DNA of 27,236 nucleotides from Acidobacteriaceae bacterium (GCA_030044455.1 JASHVU010000300.1:1-27236); one strand, 5' to 3'. Shown: positions 1 to 8,007, counted from the first letter of the stretch. Notes: generated by a model from the letters alone, not told the origin. Numbers and translations are program-made.

Positions 1-93
1 GTAGTGGCTGACGCGCACTCTGATCCGCGTTGCGATCTTTTCGGTGTACCGTTCGTACTCAAGCAGGCCCATCCTCAGATGTGCGTTCTCCAT
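1..93 (-). CDS. possible partial CDS running off the window edge
   Basis: An ATG at 93 (minus strand) opens 31 codons without a stop to position 1, where the window ends. The peptide begins MENAHLRMGLLEYERYTEKI and is rich in charged residues. Third codon positions are mostly G or C, as in the real genes here. An AGAGG lies just before the ATG, with short spacing. It overlaps the 3' end of the reading frame described at 59-197. I do not recognise the family, and it is too short to assign a function. The main alternative is chance open sequence. Confidence 0.3.
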   Translation of the reverse strand, partial: MENAHLRMGLLEYERYTEKIATRIRVRVSHY

Positions 94-197
94 CGTCCTC
101 TGTCTCCTTCGGAGCGCTTTCGGTCAGCTTCATCACTTTACCCGTGATAAAGAGCAGGCGGAGTTCGTTGGACCACTTCTCCCGCCGTCGGATGATC
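59..197 (-). pseudogene. possible 3' fragment of a gene interrupted by the IS66 element
   Basis: Read on the minus strand from the IS boundary at 197, a frame stays open for about 45 codons and stops at TGA 61-59. It contains RRREKWSNELRLLF and then FITGKVMKLTE, followed by an acidic tail. Codon choice is GC-rich at third positions. The frame also stays open through the IS terminal repeat, so no true start is visible. This fits the C-terminal end of a gene cut by the insertion. The right flank of the IS holds no recognisable counterpart. No family is recognised, and the call rests on codon composition and context. Confidence 0.25.
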
Positions 198-217
198 GTA
201 AGCGTTCGATTCTCCCC
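198..217 (+). repeat. left terminal inverted repeat of the IS66 element
   Basis: The sequence GTAAGCGTTCGATTCTCCCC matches the reverse complement of 2699-2718 at about 15 of 20 positions, with the outer eight bases identical. It lies 38 bp before the tnpA start, as expected for IS66 elements. Confidence 0.8.
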
Positions 218-255
218 AGTTGATTTGGCGGGTACTGATTGTTGAGTCTGGGCTC

Positions 256-639
256 ATGGCCAGGTCACGAAGGCGATGGGCTATAGCGGAGAAGCGTCGG
301 ATCGTGCAGCTGACGCTGGAGCCCGGGGCCAGCGTAGCGCGAGTGGCGCAGGCTGAAGGCGTGAACGCCAACCAGGTGTTTCTGTGGCGGCGAGCATATC
401 GGAACGGAGAGCTTCGGTCGGGCGATAGTTCGTCGGCTTTGCTTCCGGTGTTGATTGGATCCGATGTAGCCAGCGCGCCGGAGATCGCGTCCGAAGCAGA
501 GACCGCAACCGTGGAAGCAGGTCCGGTGCAGCCGTCCGGAGCGATTCACATCGAACTTCCCGGCCGGGCCATGATCAGTGTGGAGCGCGGAGCGGACCGC
601 GCCCTGCTGCGCACCATTCTGGAGAGCCTTCAGCGGTGA
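256..639 (+). CDS. tnpA: IS66 accessory protein TnpA (Orf1), transposase-associated HTH protein
   Basis: A 127-aa protein whose N-terminal half has the helix-turn-helix typical of IS66 Orf1/IS3-type TnpA: RRRWAIAEKRRIVQLTLEPG, then ASVARVAQAEGVNANQVFLWRRAYRNGEL. The C-terminal half is acidic and variable. It is required with TnpB and TnpC for transposition of classical IS66 elements and probably binds DNA. The ATG at 256 is preferred over the upstream frame opening at 220 because the family sequence begins at the conserved basic stretch. The stop overlaps the GTG start of tnpB by two bases, giving translational coupling. Confidence 0.88.
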   Translation: MARSRRRWAIAEKRRIVQLTLEPGASVARVAQAEGVNANQVFLWRRAYRNGELRSGDSSSALLPVLIGSDVASAPEIASEAETATVEAGPVQPSGAIHIELPGRAMISVERGADRALLRTILESLQR

Positions 640-983
640 TCGAACTCCGGGCGGGTACGCGGATCTGGCTGGCAGCCGGAGTCACCGACATGCGGCGCGG
701 CTTTCATGGTCTGAGCGCGAAGGTGCAGACGGTACTGGAACATCAGCCGTACTCCGGCCACGTGTTTGTCTTTCGCGGCCGGCGTGGCGACCTGGTTAAA
801 GTGCTCTGGTTCGACGGCGATGGTCTGTGCCTGTTCGCCAAGCGTCTGGAGCGAGGACGATTCGTCTGGCCGCAGGCCCAGGAGGGTACTGTGTCTCTGT
901 CCCGTGCGCAGTTGTCGATGTTGCTCGAAGGCATCGACTGGCGACGGCCGGAGCGCACCTTCGCGCCGCCGATGGCTGTTTAG
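636..983 (+). CDS. tnpB: IS66 family insertion sequence element accessory protein TnpB
   Basis: A 115-aa protein of normal length for IS66 Orf2. The family signature is clear: RIWLAAGVTDMRRGFHGLSA near the N-terminus, then VFVFRGRRGDLVKVLWFDGDGLCLF in the middle, and LSRAQLSMLLEGIDWRRPER near the end. It starts with GTG at 636, which overlaps the tnpA stop, so translation is probably coupled. Its biochemical role is not established, but it is needed for transposition in the three-gene IS66 elements. A gap of 76 bp separates it from tnpC. Confidence 0.92.
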   Translation: MIELRAGTRIWLAAGVTDMRRGFHGLSAKVQTVLEHQPYSGHVFVFRGRRGDLVKVLWFDGDGLCLFAKRLERGRFVWPQAQEGTVSLSRAQLSMLLEGIDWRRPERTFAPPMAV

Positions 984-1059
984 GCGAAGCCTAATAATCA
1001 CCTGTATTCATGCGGGGATTTGCGATATTTTCCACAACACTTGATGCCATACTCGGCGC

Positions 1060-2613
1060 ATGACCGAAGCGGCGCTGGCGGATCTGGACGCGCTCGACAA
1101 GGAGACCCTGAAGGCACTGCTGATTCGCGAGCGTCGCTCGAACGCGCTTGAGATCGAGCATCTGAAGCTGGTCATCGAGAAGTTCCGGCGCATGCTGTTC
1201 GGAGTCAAGAGCGAGAAACTCAGCGGAGAACTGGAACAGCTTGAGTTTCGCCTGGAAGAGTTGGAGACCAGCGAAGCTGCCGAAGAAGCCGCACAGGAGA
1301 AGAGCGCAGAGACACAGCCTGCGAGCCGTATGCGTCGCCGTCCCCGGCGCAAGCCTCTGCCGGAAGATCTGCCGCGCGAAGTTGTAATGCACATGCCCGA
1401 ACATGACAGTTGCCCCGACTGCGGTGGTGTGCTGCGCCAGTTCGGCGAAGATGTCAGCGAGCAGTTGGAACGCATCCCGGCGACTTTCAAGGTGATCCGC
1501 CACGTGCGGCCCAAGTTCGCCTGTAACCACTGCGAGCGGGTGTTTGAAGCACCTGCGCCTTCGCGGCCGATCGAACGCGGACTGGCTGGACCTGGATTGC
1601 TGGCGCATGTGCTGATGTCGAAGTACGGCCATCATCTGCCGCTCTATCGCCAGAGCGAGATCTACGGGCGCGAAGGCGTCGATCTGGACCGCTCGACGCT
1701 GGCCGGTTGGGTGGGAGCAACCAGCGAGCTGCTCGCGCCGCTCGTTGCTGCCCTGCGAGAGCACGTCATGGCCGCCGGGAAGCTGCACGCCGACGACACG
1801 CCGGTTCCGGTGCTGGCGCCCGGCAACGGCAAGACCAAGACCGGCCGCTTGTGGACGTATGTGCGGGATGACAGTCCCGCCGGCGGAGACAGTCCGCCGG
1901 CCGTCTGGTTCGCCTACTCGGAAGATCGCAAGGGCGAGCATCCACGGCAGCATCTGAAGGATTTCACGGGTGCGCTGCAAGCCGATGCTTACGCCGGCTT
2001 CCATCATCTCTACGGCGACGGCCGCATCTACGAGGTGGCGTGCTGGGCGCACGCCCGGCGCAAATTCCACGAGATTCATGCCATTCAGGCCTCGCCCACC
2101 ACGACCGAAGCCCTGGCCCGCATCGCTGGCCTCTATGCGATCGAAGACGAGATCCGCGGCAAGCCTGCCGTGCTTCGGCGCGAGGTCCGCCAGTCGCGAG
2201 CTCGGCCCCTGATCGATCAACTCCACAAGTGGATGGAGAAGGCTGTGCGGCAACTGTCGCCCAAGAGCGAGACTGCCGGTGCGATCCGATACTCACTCTC
2301 GCGCTGGCGGGCACTCACGCGCTACCTCGACAACGGGCGGTTGGAGATCGACAACAACAGCGCCGAACGCGCGCTGCGCGTCGTCGCCCTGGGCAGAAAG
2401 AATTACCTGTTCGCCGGCTCCGACACAGGCGGCGAGCGTGCCGCCGCGATCTACTCGCTCATCGGATCGGCCAGACTCAACGGCCTCGACCCGGAACACT
2501 ATCTCCGAACCGTGCTCGCTCGCATCGCCGAGCACCCCGTCAATCGCATCTCCGATTTGCTCCCCTGGAATCTGGCCACCGACCTTCAGACTCACACTTC
2601 CCAGGCTGCTTGA
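1060..2613 (+). CDS. tnpC: IS66 family transposase TnpC (DDE type)
   Basis: A 517-aa protein, full length for the family. Domains in order: an N-terminal coiled coil (about residues 1-80, Leu/Glu-rich); a basic linker; a zinc-finger-like IS66 domain with C118-P-D-C121 and C155-N-H-C158; then the DDE catalytic domain. Visible catalytic candidates are D245 or D246 in LHADDTPVPVL, D309 in LQADAYAGFHHLY and E436 in LEIDNNSAERALR. The C-terminal IS66 tail (AGSDTGGERAAAIYSLIGSA) is present. It cuts and joins the element's ends. There is no frameshift or premature stop. Confidence 0.95.
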   Translation: MTEAALADLDALDKETLKALLIRERRSNALEIEHLKLVIEKFRRMLFGVKSEKLSGELEQLEFRLEELETSEAAEEAAQEKSAETQPASRMRRRPRRKPLPEDLPREVVMHMPEHDSCPDCGGVLRQFGEDVSEQLERIPATFKVIRHVRPKFACNHCERVFEAPAPSRPIERGLAGPGLLAHVLMSKYGHHLPLYRQSEIYGREGVDLDRSTLAGWVGATSELLAPLVAALREHVMAAGKLHADDTPVPVLAPGNGKTKTGRLWTYVRDDSPAGGDSPPAVWFAYSEDRKGEHPRQHLKDFTGALQADAYAGFHHLYGDGRIYEVACWAHARRKFHEIHAIQASPTTTEALARIAGLYAIEDEIRGKPAVLRREVRQSRARPLIDQLHKWMEKAVRQLSPKSETAGAIRYSLSRWRALTRYLDNGRLEIDNNSAERALRVVALGRKNYLFAGSDTGGERAAAIYSLIGSARLNGLDPEHYLRTVLARIAEHPVNRISDLLPWNLATDLQTHTSQAA

Positions 2614-2627
2614 CCCACCCTTGCCGT

Positions 2628-2657
2628 AAGTGTCCACTTAAAAACAAGTGGGCACTT
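2628..2657. terminator. stem-loop just after tnpC, inside the IS right end
   Basis: AAGTGTCCACTT (2628-2639) and AAGTGGGCACTT (2646-2657) form a 12-bp stem with one T-G pair around a 6-nt loop. It starts 15 bases after the tnpC stop. There is no T-run after the right arm, so factor-independent termination is uncertain. It could also protect the IS from outside transcription. Confidence 0.4.
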
Positions 2658-2698
2658 CGAAGAAGCGTCGGTCAAAAGCGAAATCCATCCGGTCAAGA

Positions 2699-2718
2699 GG
2701 GGATCACCACACGCTTAC
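2699..2718 (-). repeat. right terminal inverted repeat of the IS66 element
   Basis: GGGGATCACCACACGCTTAC is the imperfect inverted partner of 198-217. The outer ACGCTTAC is identical to the complement of the left end. It sets the right boundary of the element. Confidence 0.75.
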
Positions 2719-3024
2719 ATCGATTCCAACCCTTGCGATGGACGAACACACTGTCTAACGTGACCGCCCGCGAGGTAATTCAATATTAGTTGGCCTTCAG
2801 CCTACTTCAATAACACCCGTTCTTTCCTCAAAACAATCTGTGTTCCTTCTGAAGGATGGAGTTACTCCGCAACCGAAATATCGAGCCGATCCTTATAAAA
2901 TTGTTCTCTGACTCACGGAAAGCAATGCGTAAGAGCTCGAGAGACGGTCGACGGCCAGGAATCTTCAAGCAGACCGCACCTTAATCCAGCGTAATTAAAA
3001 CGGCATTCTTGCGTGCGATGACCT
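2719..3024. other. gene-free stretch between the IS66 element and the glycosyltransferase block
   Basis: About 300 bp without a frame that resembles a protein. Base composition is lower in GC than the flanking IS. I see no convincing terminator for the gene ending at 3025, no tRNA and no second IS end. Confidence 0.5.
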
Positions 3025-4581
3025 TCATCGCGAAGCGGAAGTCGATTGCTGTGGGTATTCAAGAAATACATCGCAAATCGAAATCGCAGATTCGAGACGC
3101 TGCGGCTGGCTGCCGCAGAATGCGCTCCGGTATTGGTAGCCATTTCGGAAAAGAGACGTGAAGACCGGATCGCCCCAGCGAATTGGTTGGATCGGGCCGG
3201 GATCAACCACTTCAACAAGAACGAGGCGCGGATGCGTAGGCAACAGGGCTTGAAAGCGCTTCTCCGTTGGATCTGCGTTGCTCCACCACCAGAACGAATA
3301 CGGCAAATTCAGGTAGATGTTGTGATCGAAGTACGGCAGGATGCCCACGGCTGGGTAGGCATATCCGTGCCACTTCTCGCTTCTGACATACGTGACTGCT
3401 ATCGAAGTGTTCCTGGCAACGTAAGGCTCAAGAAACTCCGCGGCTGCGCGGTCTGGAGAGAACGCACGGTAATGATCGAAGGCATACGCGTAGCCAGCCC
3501 ATAGAATTTGAGTAGCGATCATCACGCCGAGGGCAACGTGGAGTGCTTTGCCGAATTGGATGGGAGCAGCTCCGGGTTCGGGCCAGGTGATCCAGAGCAA
3601 ACAGATGAGAAGGGGAACGAGAAGGCCCGCATGCCACCACGTGAAGTAGGCAAACCCTGACAGTCCGGCAAAGAACAGGACCGGGAGCAGATAGAGAACT
3701 CTGCGCCGTGCAACAAACCATAGACCGACAATGACCCAGAATGCAGCGGAAAGAATTGGAGGCTGACAGACTCCCCAAATCAGCGATTGTAGAGCGGAAA
3801 GCAGGTAGTGGGGATGCTCGCCACGAACGCGTGATAGCGCGAGGTCCTGAGGAGGCCACGCCGTCCAAATGGCAAAGGCATAGAACGCCAGCACAAGTAA
3901 AGAGCTGAGCATCAGCCTGAGACGGTCCCGGCGAGTGATACCTTCGCGATCACGCATTCGTTCCGTCGTGTACACGATAGCAAGCCCGCCGGAGATTGCT
4001 GCGGCGTGAAGCGCGGTATTGGCAAGCAAACCAAGCGCGATCGCCAGGCCCAGCGGGCTTTTCTTCCACGCCATCGCCACGAGAAACAGAAGCAGCGGCA
4101 CCAATACATAATTCCGCGCCACCACCGGGTATTGGAACAGAAGGAAGTAGGTAAATGGCAGGGTAAGCTTTAGGGATCGAGGAAATGGCGATTTGAACAG
4201 GAACAAAGCCATGCCGCAAACAGCAATGCCCCCCGAGATCCAGTGCATTCCAGCGTAGCTGAAGTGGATCCGGTTCATCGTCCACAACAGAAAGTGCCAA
4301 AGTCCGGGAGAGCCTTCGTAACGGATGAATCTCTGAAACAACGTGGCGAGAGGAAGACTCCGCGCCAGCTGCCACGCCTGGGCCTCATCGGCGAACGGCT
4401 CGTGGTAGGGAATCGCAAATGCAATCAGCGCGGAATAGAGAGCTAACACACACCACTCAGGCCATTGCAAACGAATCCTCGTCTGCGCGCTCCCTGTCGC
4501 TGCAATCGAATGCAATCCAGCGTGATCGCCGCTGCGGGATGAGCGGCGTCCGACTTGGGCGCCCTCCGCATCCAGTTGCAT
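3025..4581 (-). CDS. polytopic membrane protein, GT-C type glycosyltransferase-like (PMT/ArnT-like fold)
   Basis: A 518-aa protein with a soluble N-terminus (about 1-38), a first membrane helix (about 40-58) and many further hydrophobic segments. Right after helix 1, in the first outside loop, is HEPFADEAQAW with D65-E66, the acidic pair typical of GT-C enzymes that use polyprenyl-phosphate sugars. It is followed by EGSPGLWHFLLW, which also resembles the GT39/ArnT-type loop. The last 120 residues are less hydrophobic and probably periplasmic. The ATG at 4581 has GGGAG six bases upstream. It is the last gene of a three-gene minus-strand cluster. Acceptor and sugar are unknown, and the assignment rests on topology and the acidic motif. 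Confidence 0.7.
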   Translation of the reverse strand: MQLDAEGAQVGRRSSRSGDHAGLHSIAATGSAQTRIRLQWPEWCVLALYSALIAFAIPYHEPFADEAQAWQLARSLPLATLFQRFIRYEGSPGLWHFLLWTMNRIHFSYAGMHWISGGIAVCGMALFLFKSPFPRSLKLTLPFTYFLLFQYPVVARNYVLVPLLLFLVAMAWKKSPLGLAIALGLLANTALHAAAISGGLAIVYTTERMRDREGITRRDRLRLMLSSLLVLAFYAFAIWTAWPPQDLALSRVRGEHPHYLLSALQSLIWGVCQPPILSAAFWVIVGLWFVARRRVLYLLPVLFFAGLSGFAYFTWWHAGLLVPLLICLLWITWPEPGAAPIQFGKALHVALGVMIATQILWAGYAYAFDHYRAFSPDRAAAEFLEPYVARNTSIAVTYVRSEKWHGYAYPAVGILPYFDHNIYLNLPYSFWWWSNADPTEKRFQALLPTHPRLVLVEVVDPGPIQPIRWGDPVFTSLFRNGYQYRSAFCGSQPQRLESAISICDVFLEYPQQSTSASR

Positions 4582-4674
4582 CGTTTGCTCCCGAAAACAG
4601 AATCTGCACTACTCCAGTAAGGTTACTCCCTGCCAATGTACGCGTTAGCGTTGCCGATGAGGGAGCGTATTGCC

Positions 4675-4689
4675 ACGATTTCAAATCGT
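4675..4689. promoter_or_regulatory. 15-bp palindrome between the GT2 and GT-C genes
   Basis: ACGATTT-C-AAATCGT is a perfect 7+1+7 palindrome in the 127-bp gap between the stop at 4709 and the start at 4581. It could be an operator, or an RNA hairpin at the gene junction. No T-run follows on the minus strand. Confidence 0.3.
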
Positions 4690-4708
4690 CGCCGTCTCAC
4701 GCAGTGAT

Positions 4709-5497
4709 TCAGACTCCCTGTCCGGCTTCGGAGTAGTACTGGAATTGCAGTTTGCGGCCGCTGGCATCGAATATCGGTGAACGAATGATGTGAAGTCTAT
4801 GCGCAACAAAGCTGGCCGTGGTGACCAGGACTTCAAGGCCGTACTTTACACTGCGTTTAAAGTTGATCGACGATGCCTCTTCGAAATACTTGGTCGGGCA
4901 CGAAATCTCGCCGATCTTGAAGCCAAACATCGCGGCCTGCGCAATCATCTGATTGTCGAAGACAAAGTCGTCGGAGTTTTCAAGCAATGGAAGCGTCAGC
5001 AGCAGGTTACGCGAAAAAGCGCGGAACCCGGTGTGATACTCAGAAAGTTTTATGCCGAGAAACAGGTTCTGGAAGGCGGTCAGGCAACGGTTGAAGACAT
5101 ATTTGTAAAGGGGCATTCCTCCCTTGAGCGCGCCTGCTCCAAGGATGCGCGAGGCAAGGACCATGTCGTAGATGCCGCTGGCTACCATACCGGCCATGGC
5201 GGGCACCAGTAACGGTGTGTACTGGTAATCGGGATGCACCATCACCACGATGTCGGCGCCGGCGGCGAGGGCCTCGCGGTAGCAGGTCTGCTGATTGCGC
5301 CCGTAACCGTAGTTGGCGTCGTGGATAAAAGTCTGTACGCCGAGGCTCTTTGAAAGCTGCGCGGTGCCGTCGTTGCTCGAGTCGTCAACCAGGATCTTGA
5401 TGTCAACAACGTCGGTCAGCTCTGCCACCGTTTTTGCCAGAGTCTTTTCAGCGTTGTACGCCGGCATGACGACTGCCACGCGTTTGCCATTGATCAT
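4709..5497 (-). CDS. glycosyltransferase family 2, polyprenyl-phosphate sugar synthase-like (DPM1-like)
   Basis: A 262-aa cytoplasmic GT-A fold protein. Motifs from the chosen start: VAVVMPAYNAEKTL (residues 7-20), ILVDDSSNDGT with D38-D39, VMVHPDYQY around D90 (the metal/nucleotide-sugar site) and SEYHTGFRAFSR (152-163), which resembles the conserved GFR motif of dolichyl-phosphate mannose synthases. The start is placed at 5497, not the upstream frame opening at 5539, because AGGAG lies eight bases before this ATG and the family begins here. There is no C-terminal membrane domain. It lies between two GT-C genes and could make the lipid-linked sugar that they use. The sugar (mannose, glucose or other) cannot be read from sequence. 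Confidence 0.88.
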   Translation of the reverse strand: MINGKRVAVVMPAYNAEKTLAKTVAELTDVVDIKILVDDSSNDGTAQLSKSLGVQTFIHDANYGYGRNQQTCYREALAAGADIVVMVHPDYQYTPLLVPAMAGMVASGIYDMVLASRILGAGALKGGMPLYKYVFNRCLTAFQNLFLGIKLSEYHTGFRAFSRNLLLTLPLLENSDDFVFDNQMIAQAAMFGFKIGEISCPTKYFEEASSINFKRSVKYGLEVLVTTASFVAHRLHIIRSPIFDASGRKLQFQYYSEAGQGV

Positions 5498-5545
5498 GCT
5501 TCGAGCTCCTGTGTTGCCGGCCCTCAGATTGCTGCACAACGTAAG

Positions 5546-7297
5546 TTAGTGCGCGCCGGCAGAGCCTGCAACCTGGCCGGGATAAGCTGTGATCGCGACC
5601 GGACTGGAATCGGGTTCGACAAGCCAGACAGTGCGATTTTGGTAGTAGTCGATCAGTTTATTATTATCAGCCGAATTGAGTTCCCGCGCCCATACGACTT
5701 TGGAATTATCGATATCCGGGCTGTTGTACACCCACTCGTTGAGGTTGTCGTGATGGGGGCCGTAGCGAACGATGGCCAGTTGAGGACCGGGAAGGCCCTC
5801 CAGCCGCGCTTCCGCTCGGGCTCGCTCCTCGCCATAGTGCTCGGGGCCAAACCAGGTGGAGTTCCACCCGCTCGTCGGCTCCTGCGGCACGCCAAGATGC
5901 AGGGGACGAGCGCAAAGTCGTAGCCCGGCAAGCAAAAGAATCACTACGGTGATGGATCGAACCAGCGTGAGCCCGACCGGCTGACGGTTTGACTTGAGAA
6001 CACGCAAATGGCGCAAGCACTGCAACCCAATGGCATAAAAAACGGCAGTGAACGGCGCCACATAATGTGGGAGCAGATAGACTTCAATGGACATTCCGGC
6101 CAGCAGCACAAGACAACAAACCACCAGGAAACGGAGCCGCTTATCGAGAAACACGCGCCGGATCATGATGAGCGGGAGCAGGAGCGCAAACCCTGCATAG
6201 AAGAGAAAGGTCAGGTACACCTTCAGCAGCGTCATCAGAACAAAGCCGGCGCGCGTATGCATCTTCGCGTAGAACTCATATTCGTCGTGCGTGTAGAAGC
6301 GTCGCATCACGCTGTTGCTGTACTCCGGAATTGGCCGAGGATGCTGCCAGATATAGTAAGGCGCGACCGCGTACGTATTGCGATCGACGGTGTAGGGAAG
6401 AGTCAGAGGGTTGCCGAAGGCCTTCAAGTCATAGTAGCCCAACCACAGACCGGCACCGACAAAAACCGCGACCGGAAGGCTGGCGCGGCGAAGCAAAACC
6501 GGAACTGGCGGGCGATTGCTGCCCTTGATCACCCACCGGCCGAGCAGCACCGCAACCGGCAGGCAAAGCAGCATGCCTTCGAAGGGACGGGTAAGCATGA
6601 GGATTGCGATGCCGATGCCCATCAACAGGCCATATCGCAATCGCGCGGTCTTCATCAGCCTTGGTGCAGAACCGATAACCAGCGCTCCACCGATAGCAGC
6701 CAGCGAGCCTGCCGCATGGTAAGTGTTTGTCCAACAGGAAAAGAGCCCGAGCCGCACCACAGCGAGCAAGCCGCCAAAGAGCGCCCAGCCCGGAGGCAGC
6801 CAGGCTTGCAGCGCCCAGCACACCGCGGCGCACATCAGCGCACTGGCAATTAGCACTGCAAACCACGGATTGCCAAATAAGACCTTACCGGCTGCCAGAA
6901 GAAGCCCCTGCCCCGGAAAATACATAGACATGTACGTAGGCTTCATGGTGACGTGGATGGTCTCGAAGCTGCGCCACATCGCCGGAGTGGGATTCGTCAG
7001 CCGGCCGCTGGCAAAAGTATTGCACGCAAGAAGAAAACTGAAATCATCGGCGACGAAGGGTTTGGGAATCGGAAAGATGGGCAGGATTGCTACACGGAGT
7101 AGAATCAGCGAGAGCCCGGCAACTGTAACTGCCAGGCCTTTTCTTTTGGCTAGCGGGATGAAGGCCCGTTCAATGCGGCGGATGGATGTCAGCCCCTGAT
7201 GGGGCCAGGCATAGCCCAGCGCAATGCCGATCAGCGAAATCCCCAGGTCGAGAATCAAGAAGCCATTGCCGTTGTCCGAGGCTGCAGGCGATAGCAT
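5546..7297 (-). CDS. large polytopic membrane protein, GT-C glycosyltransferase-like
   Basis: A 583-aa protein with roughly a dozen hydrophobic segments. After a first hydrophobic N-terminal segment and a basic loop, a second helix (about 55-77) leads into KPFVADDFSFLLA with D84-D85, similar to the acidic first-loop motif of GT-C enzymes. PTYMSMYFPGQGLLLAAG follows at about 120-137. The C-terminal 100 residues are hydrophilic and contain a conserved-looking RYGPHHDNLNEWVYN. The start at 7297 has only a weak AGGA upstream. It is the first gene of the three-gene minus-strand set and lies 48 bp before the GT2 start, so co-transcription is likely. No exact family is recognised; a lipid-sugar-dependent transferase is the best guess. 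Confidence 0.6.
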   Translation of the reverse strand: MLSPAASDNGNGFLILDLGISLIGIALGYAWPHQGLTSIRRIERAFIPLAKRKGLAVTVAGLSLILLRVAILPIFPIPKPFVADDFSFLLACNTFASGRLTNPTPAMWRSFETIHVTMKPTYMSMYFPGQGLLLAAGKVLFGNPWFAVLIASALMCAAVCWALQAWLPPGWALFGGLLAVVRLGLFSCWTNTYHAAGSLAAIGGALVIGSAPRLMKTARLRYGLLMGIGIAILMLTRPFEGMLLCLPVAVLLGRWVIKGSNRPPVPVLLRRASLPVAVFVGAGLWLGYYDLKAFGNPLTLPYTVDRNTYAVAPYYIWQHPRPIPEYSNSVMRRFYTHDEYEFYAKMHTRAGFVLMTLLKVYLTFLFYAGFALLLPLIMIRRVFLDKRLRFLVVCCLVLLAGMSIEVYLLPHYVAPFTAVFYAIGLQCLRHLRVLKSNRQPVGLTLVRSITVVILLLAGLRLCARPLHLGVPQEPTSGWNSTWFGPEHYGEERARAEARLEGLPGPQLAIVRYGPHHDNLNEWVYNSPDIDNSKVVWARELNSADNNKLIDYYQNRTVWLVEPDSSPVAITAYPGQVAGSAGAH

Positions 7298-7333
7298 AGG
7301 CGATTATGTGTCCTGGCGGAATCAGGCGCAGGC

Positions 7334-7367
7334 AGTCGTGGGCACAGCCTAGTCGTGGGCACAGCCT
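7334..7367. repeat. 17-bp perfect tandem duplication
   Basis: AGTCGTGGGCACAGCCT occurs twice in direct succession (7334-7350 and 7351-7367), just upstream of the gene starting at 7297. It looks like a recent slippage duplication and could alter promoter spacing. Confidence 0.85.
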
Positions 7368-7405
7368 GATGTTCTGCGCATCGAAGTCAATGATAAGAGA
7401 GTGGG

Positions 7406-7452
7406 GGGAGGGTTCGCACCGTTAAATCAATTGAACCCTTCGGAACCCTCCC
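7406..7452. terminator. 10-bp perfect stem-loop downstream of the pilin gene
   Basis: GGGAGGGTTC (7406-7415) pairs with GAACCCTCCC (7443-7452) around a 27-nt loop. It lies about 130 bp after the flp stop at 7585 and before the GT-C gene start at 7297. No T-run follows on the minus strand, so termination is only a possibility; an mRNA 3'-end stabiliser is equally plausible. Confidence 0.4.
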
Positions 7453-7584
7453 ACGGAATCGATGTCTGTTGAATTGCTTATCTTCAGACCCTTACGCCGG
7501 GGAGGATGAACAGTCTTGCAGGGCATGAGCTCGTACGCGAGCTAGGAGGGATATTCGCGCACCACTCTCCAGGATGTGCCCAAT

Positions 7585-7770
7585 TTATGCTAAGGTCGTG
7601 CTGACTTTGCTAAACGTGGTCACCAAAGCGGCAGCAATATTCTGTTGAAGGCTGATGGCAATAAGTGAGGCAAGGAGCACGAGCAGGCCATATTCCATAA
7701 GATCCTGACCACTCTCGTCGACTACCCACTGCCAGATTTTCACCGTCAGCCAAAGGAACTGATCGGGCAT
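7585..7770 (-). CDS. flp: Flp family type IVb pilin (second copy)
   Basis: A 61-aa prepilin. A 21-residue leader ends in Gly21, then the Flp motif QDLMEYGLL with Glu at +5 and Tyr at +6 after the expected cleavage site, followed by a hydrophobic helix and a short C-terminal tail (SKVSTTLA). Leader peptidase CpaA, encoded at 25852-26364, would cleave after Gly21. The ATG at 7770 is chosen over the longer frame opening at 7875 because it gives a canonical short leader. The SD is only a G-run (GGGGGG). The other Flp pilin upstream has the same length and leader size, pointing to gene duplication. This copy has a shorter hydrophilic leader and Trp-rich N-terminus, so it could be a minor pilin. 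Confidence 0.88.
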   Translation of the reverse strand: MPDQFLWLTVKIWQWVVDESGQDLMEYGLLVLLASLIAISLQQNIAAALVTTFSKVSTTLA

Positions 7771-7918
7771 ATGCGACCCCCCGAATTGGTGCCCGGCCGA
7801 AGCAGGGCGAGGGTGTTCTATTCCGGTGCTAGCTCCCGAGGCTCTGGCTAGCAACCCCCAGGAAGATCGGATCAAGCAAGCGAGACGTCTACCTGCCCCC
7901 GATGCTATTCAGTTTAAC

Positions 7919-7962
7919 CCTTGCGGAGAGAGTATCGAAGATTACGATACTCCCCCGCCAAG
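7919..7962. promoter_or_regulatory. large stem-loop between the two pilin genes
   Basis: The core GAGTATCG (7930-7937) and CGATACTC (7945-7952) pair perfectly around a 7-nt loop. The outer CCTTGCGG (7919-7926) pairs with CCGCCAAGG (7954-7962) with one bulge. No T-run follows. It sits in the intercistronic gap after the first flp stop at 8008. Such structures often stabilise an upstream, highly expressed mRNA segment or partly terminate transcription. That role is inferred. Confidence 0.55.
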
Positions 7963-8007
7963 GTGCTGAGGTACTGGGTGGATTCCATTTCGGTGAAACG
8001 CAAGGAA

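Larger units (their letters stand above)
198..2718 (+). mobile_element. IS66-family insertion sequence, apparently intact
   Basis: The element is about 2.5 kb, the usual IS66 size. It is bounded by imperfect inverted repeats that begin GTAAGCG, typical of IS66 ends, and carries the standard tnpA-tnpB-tnpC set on one strand. All three reading frames are full length and the DDE residues of TnpC are present, so it may be active. IS66 elements normally make an 8-bp target duplication. Here the left flank (190-197, GGATGATC) and right flank (2719-2726, ATCGATTC) do not match. This suggests a rearrangement or flank decay after insertion. Confidence 0.9.

Noticed and set aside
991..2253. 420-aa open frame on the minus strand opposite tnpC
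   Set aside because: It is the antisense shadow of a GC-rich gene with clear IS66 transposase motifs and has no recognisable family features.
2040..2789. 249-aa plus-strand frame overlapping the end of tnpC
   Set aside because: Runs in another frame of tnpC and through the IS end; highly Arg/Pro-rich with no motif.
6008..6853. 281-aa plus-strand frame
   Set aside because: Antisense to the GT-C-like membrane gene at 5546-7297, which has a convincing hydrophobic profile; the frame is composed of His/Gln/Arg-rich noise.
7376..7580. Possible riboswitch or small RNA downstream of the second pilin gene
   Set aside because: Several hairpins are visible (for example AGCTCG-TACG-CGAGCT), but no conserved riboswitch core such as that of the c-di-GMP class was recognised.
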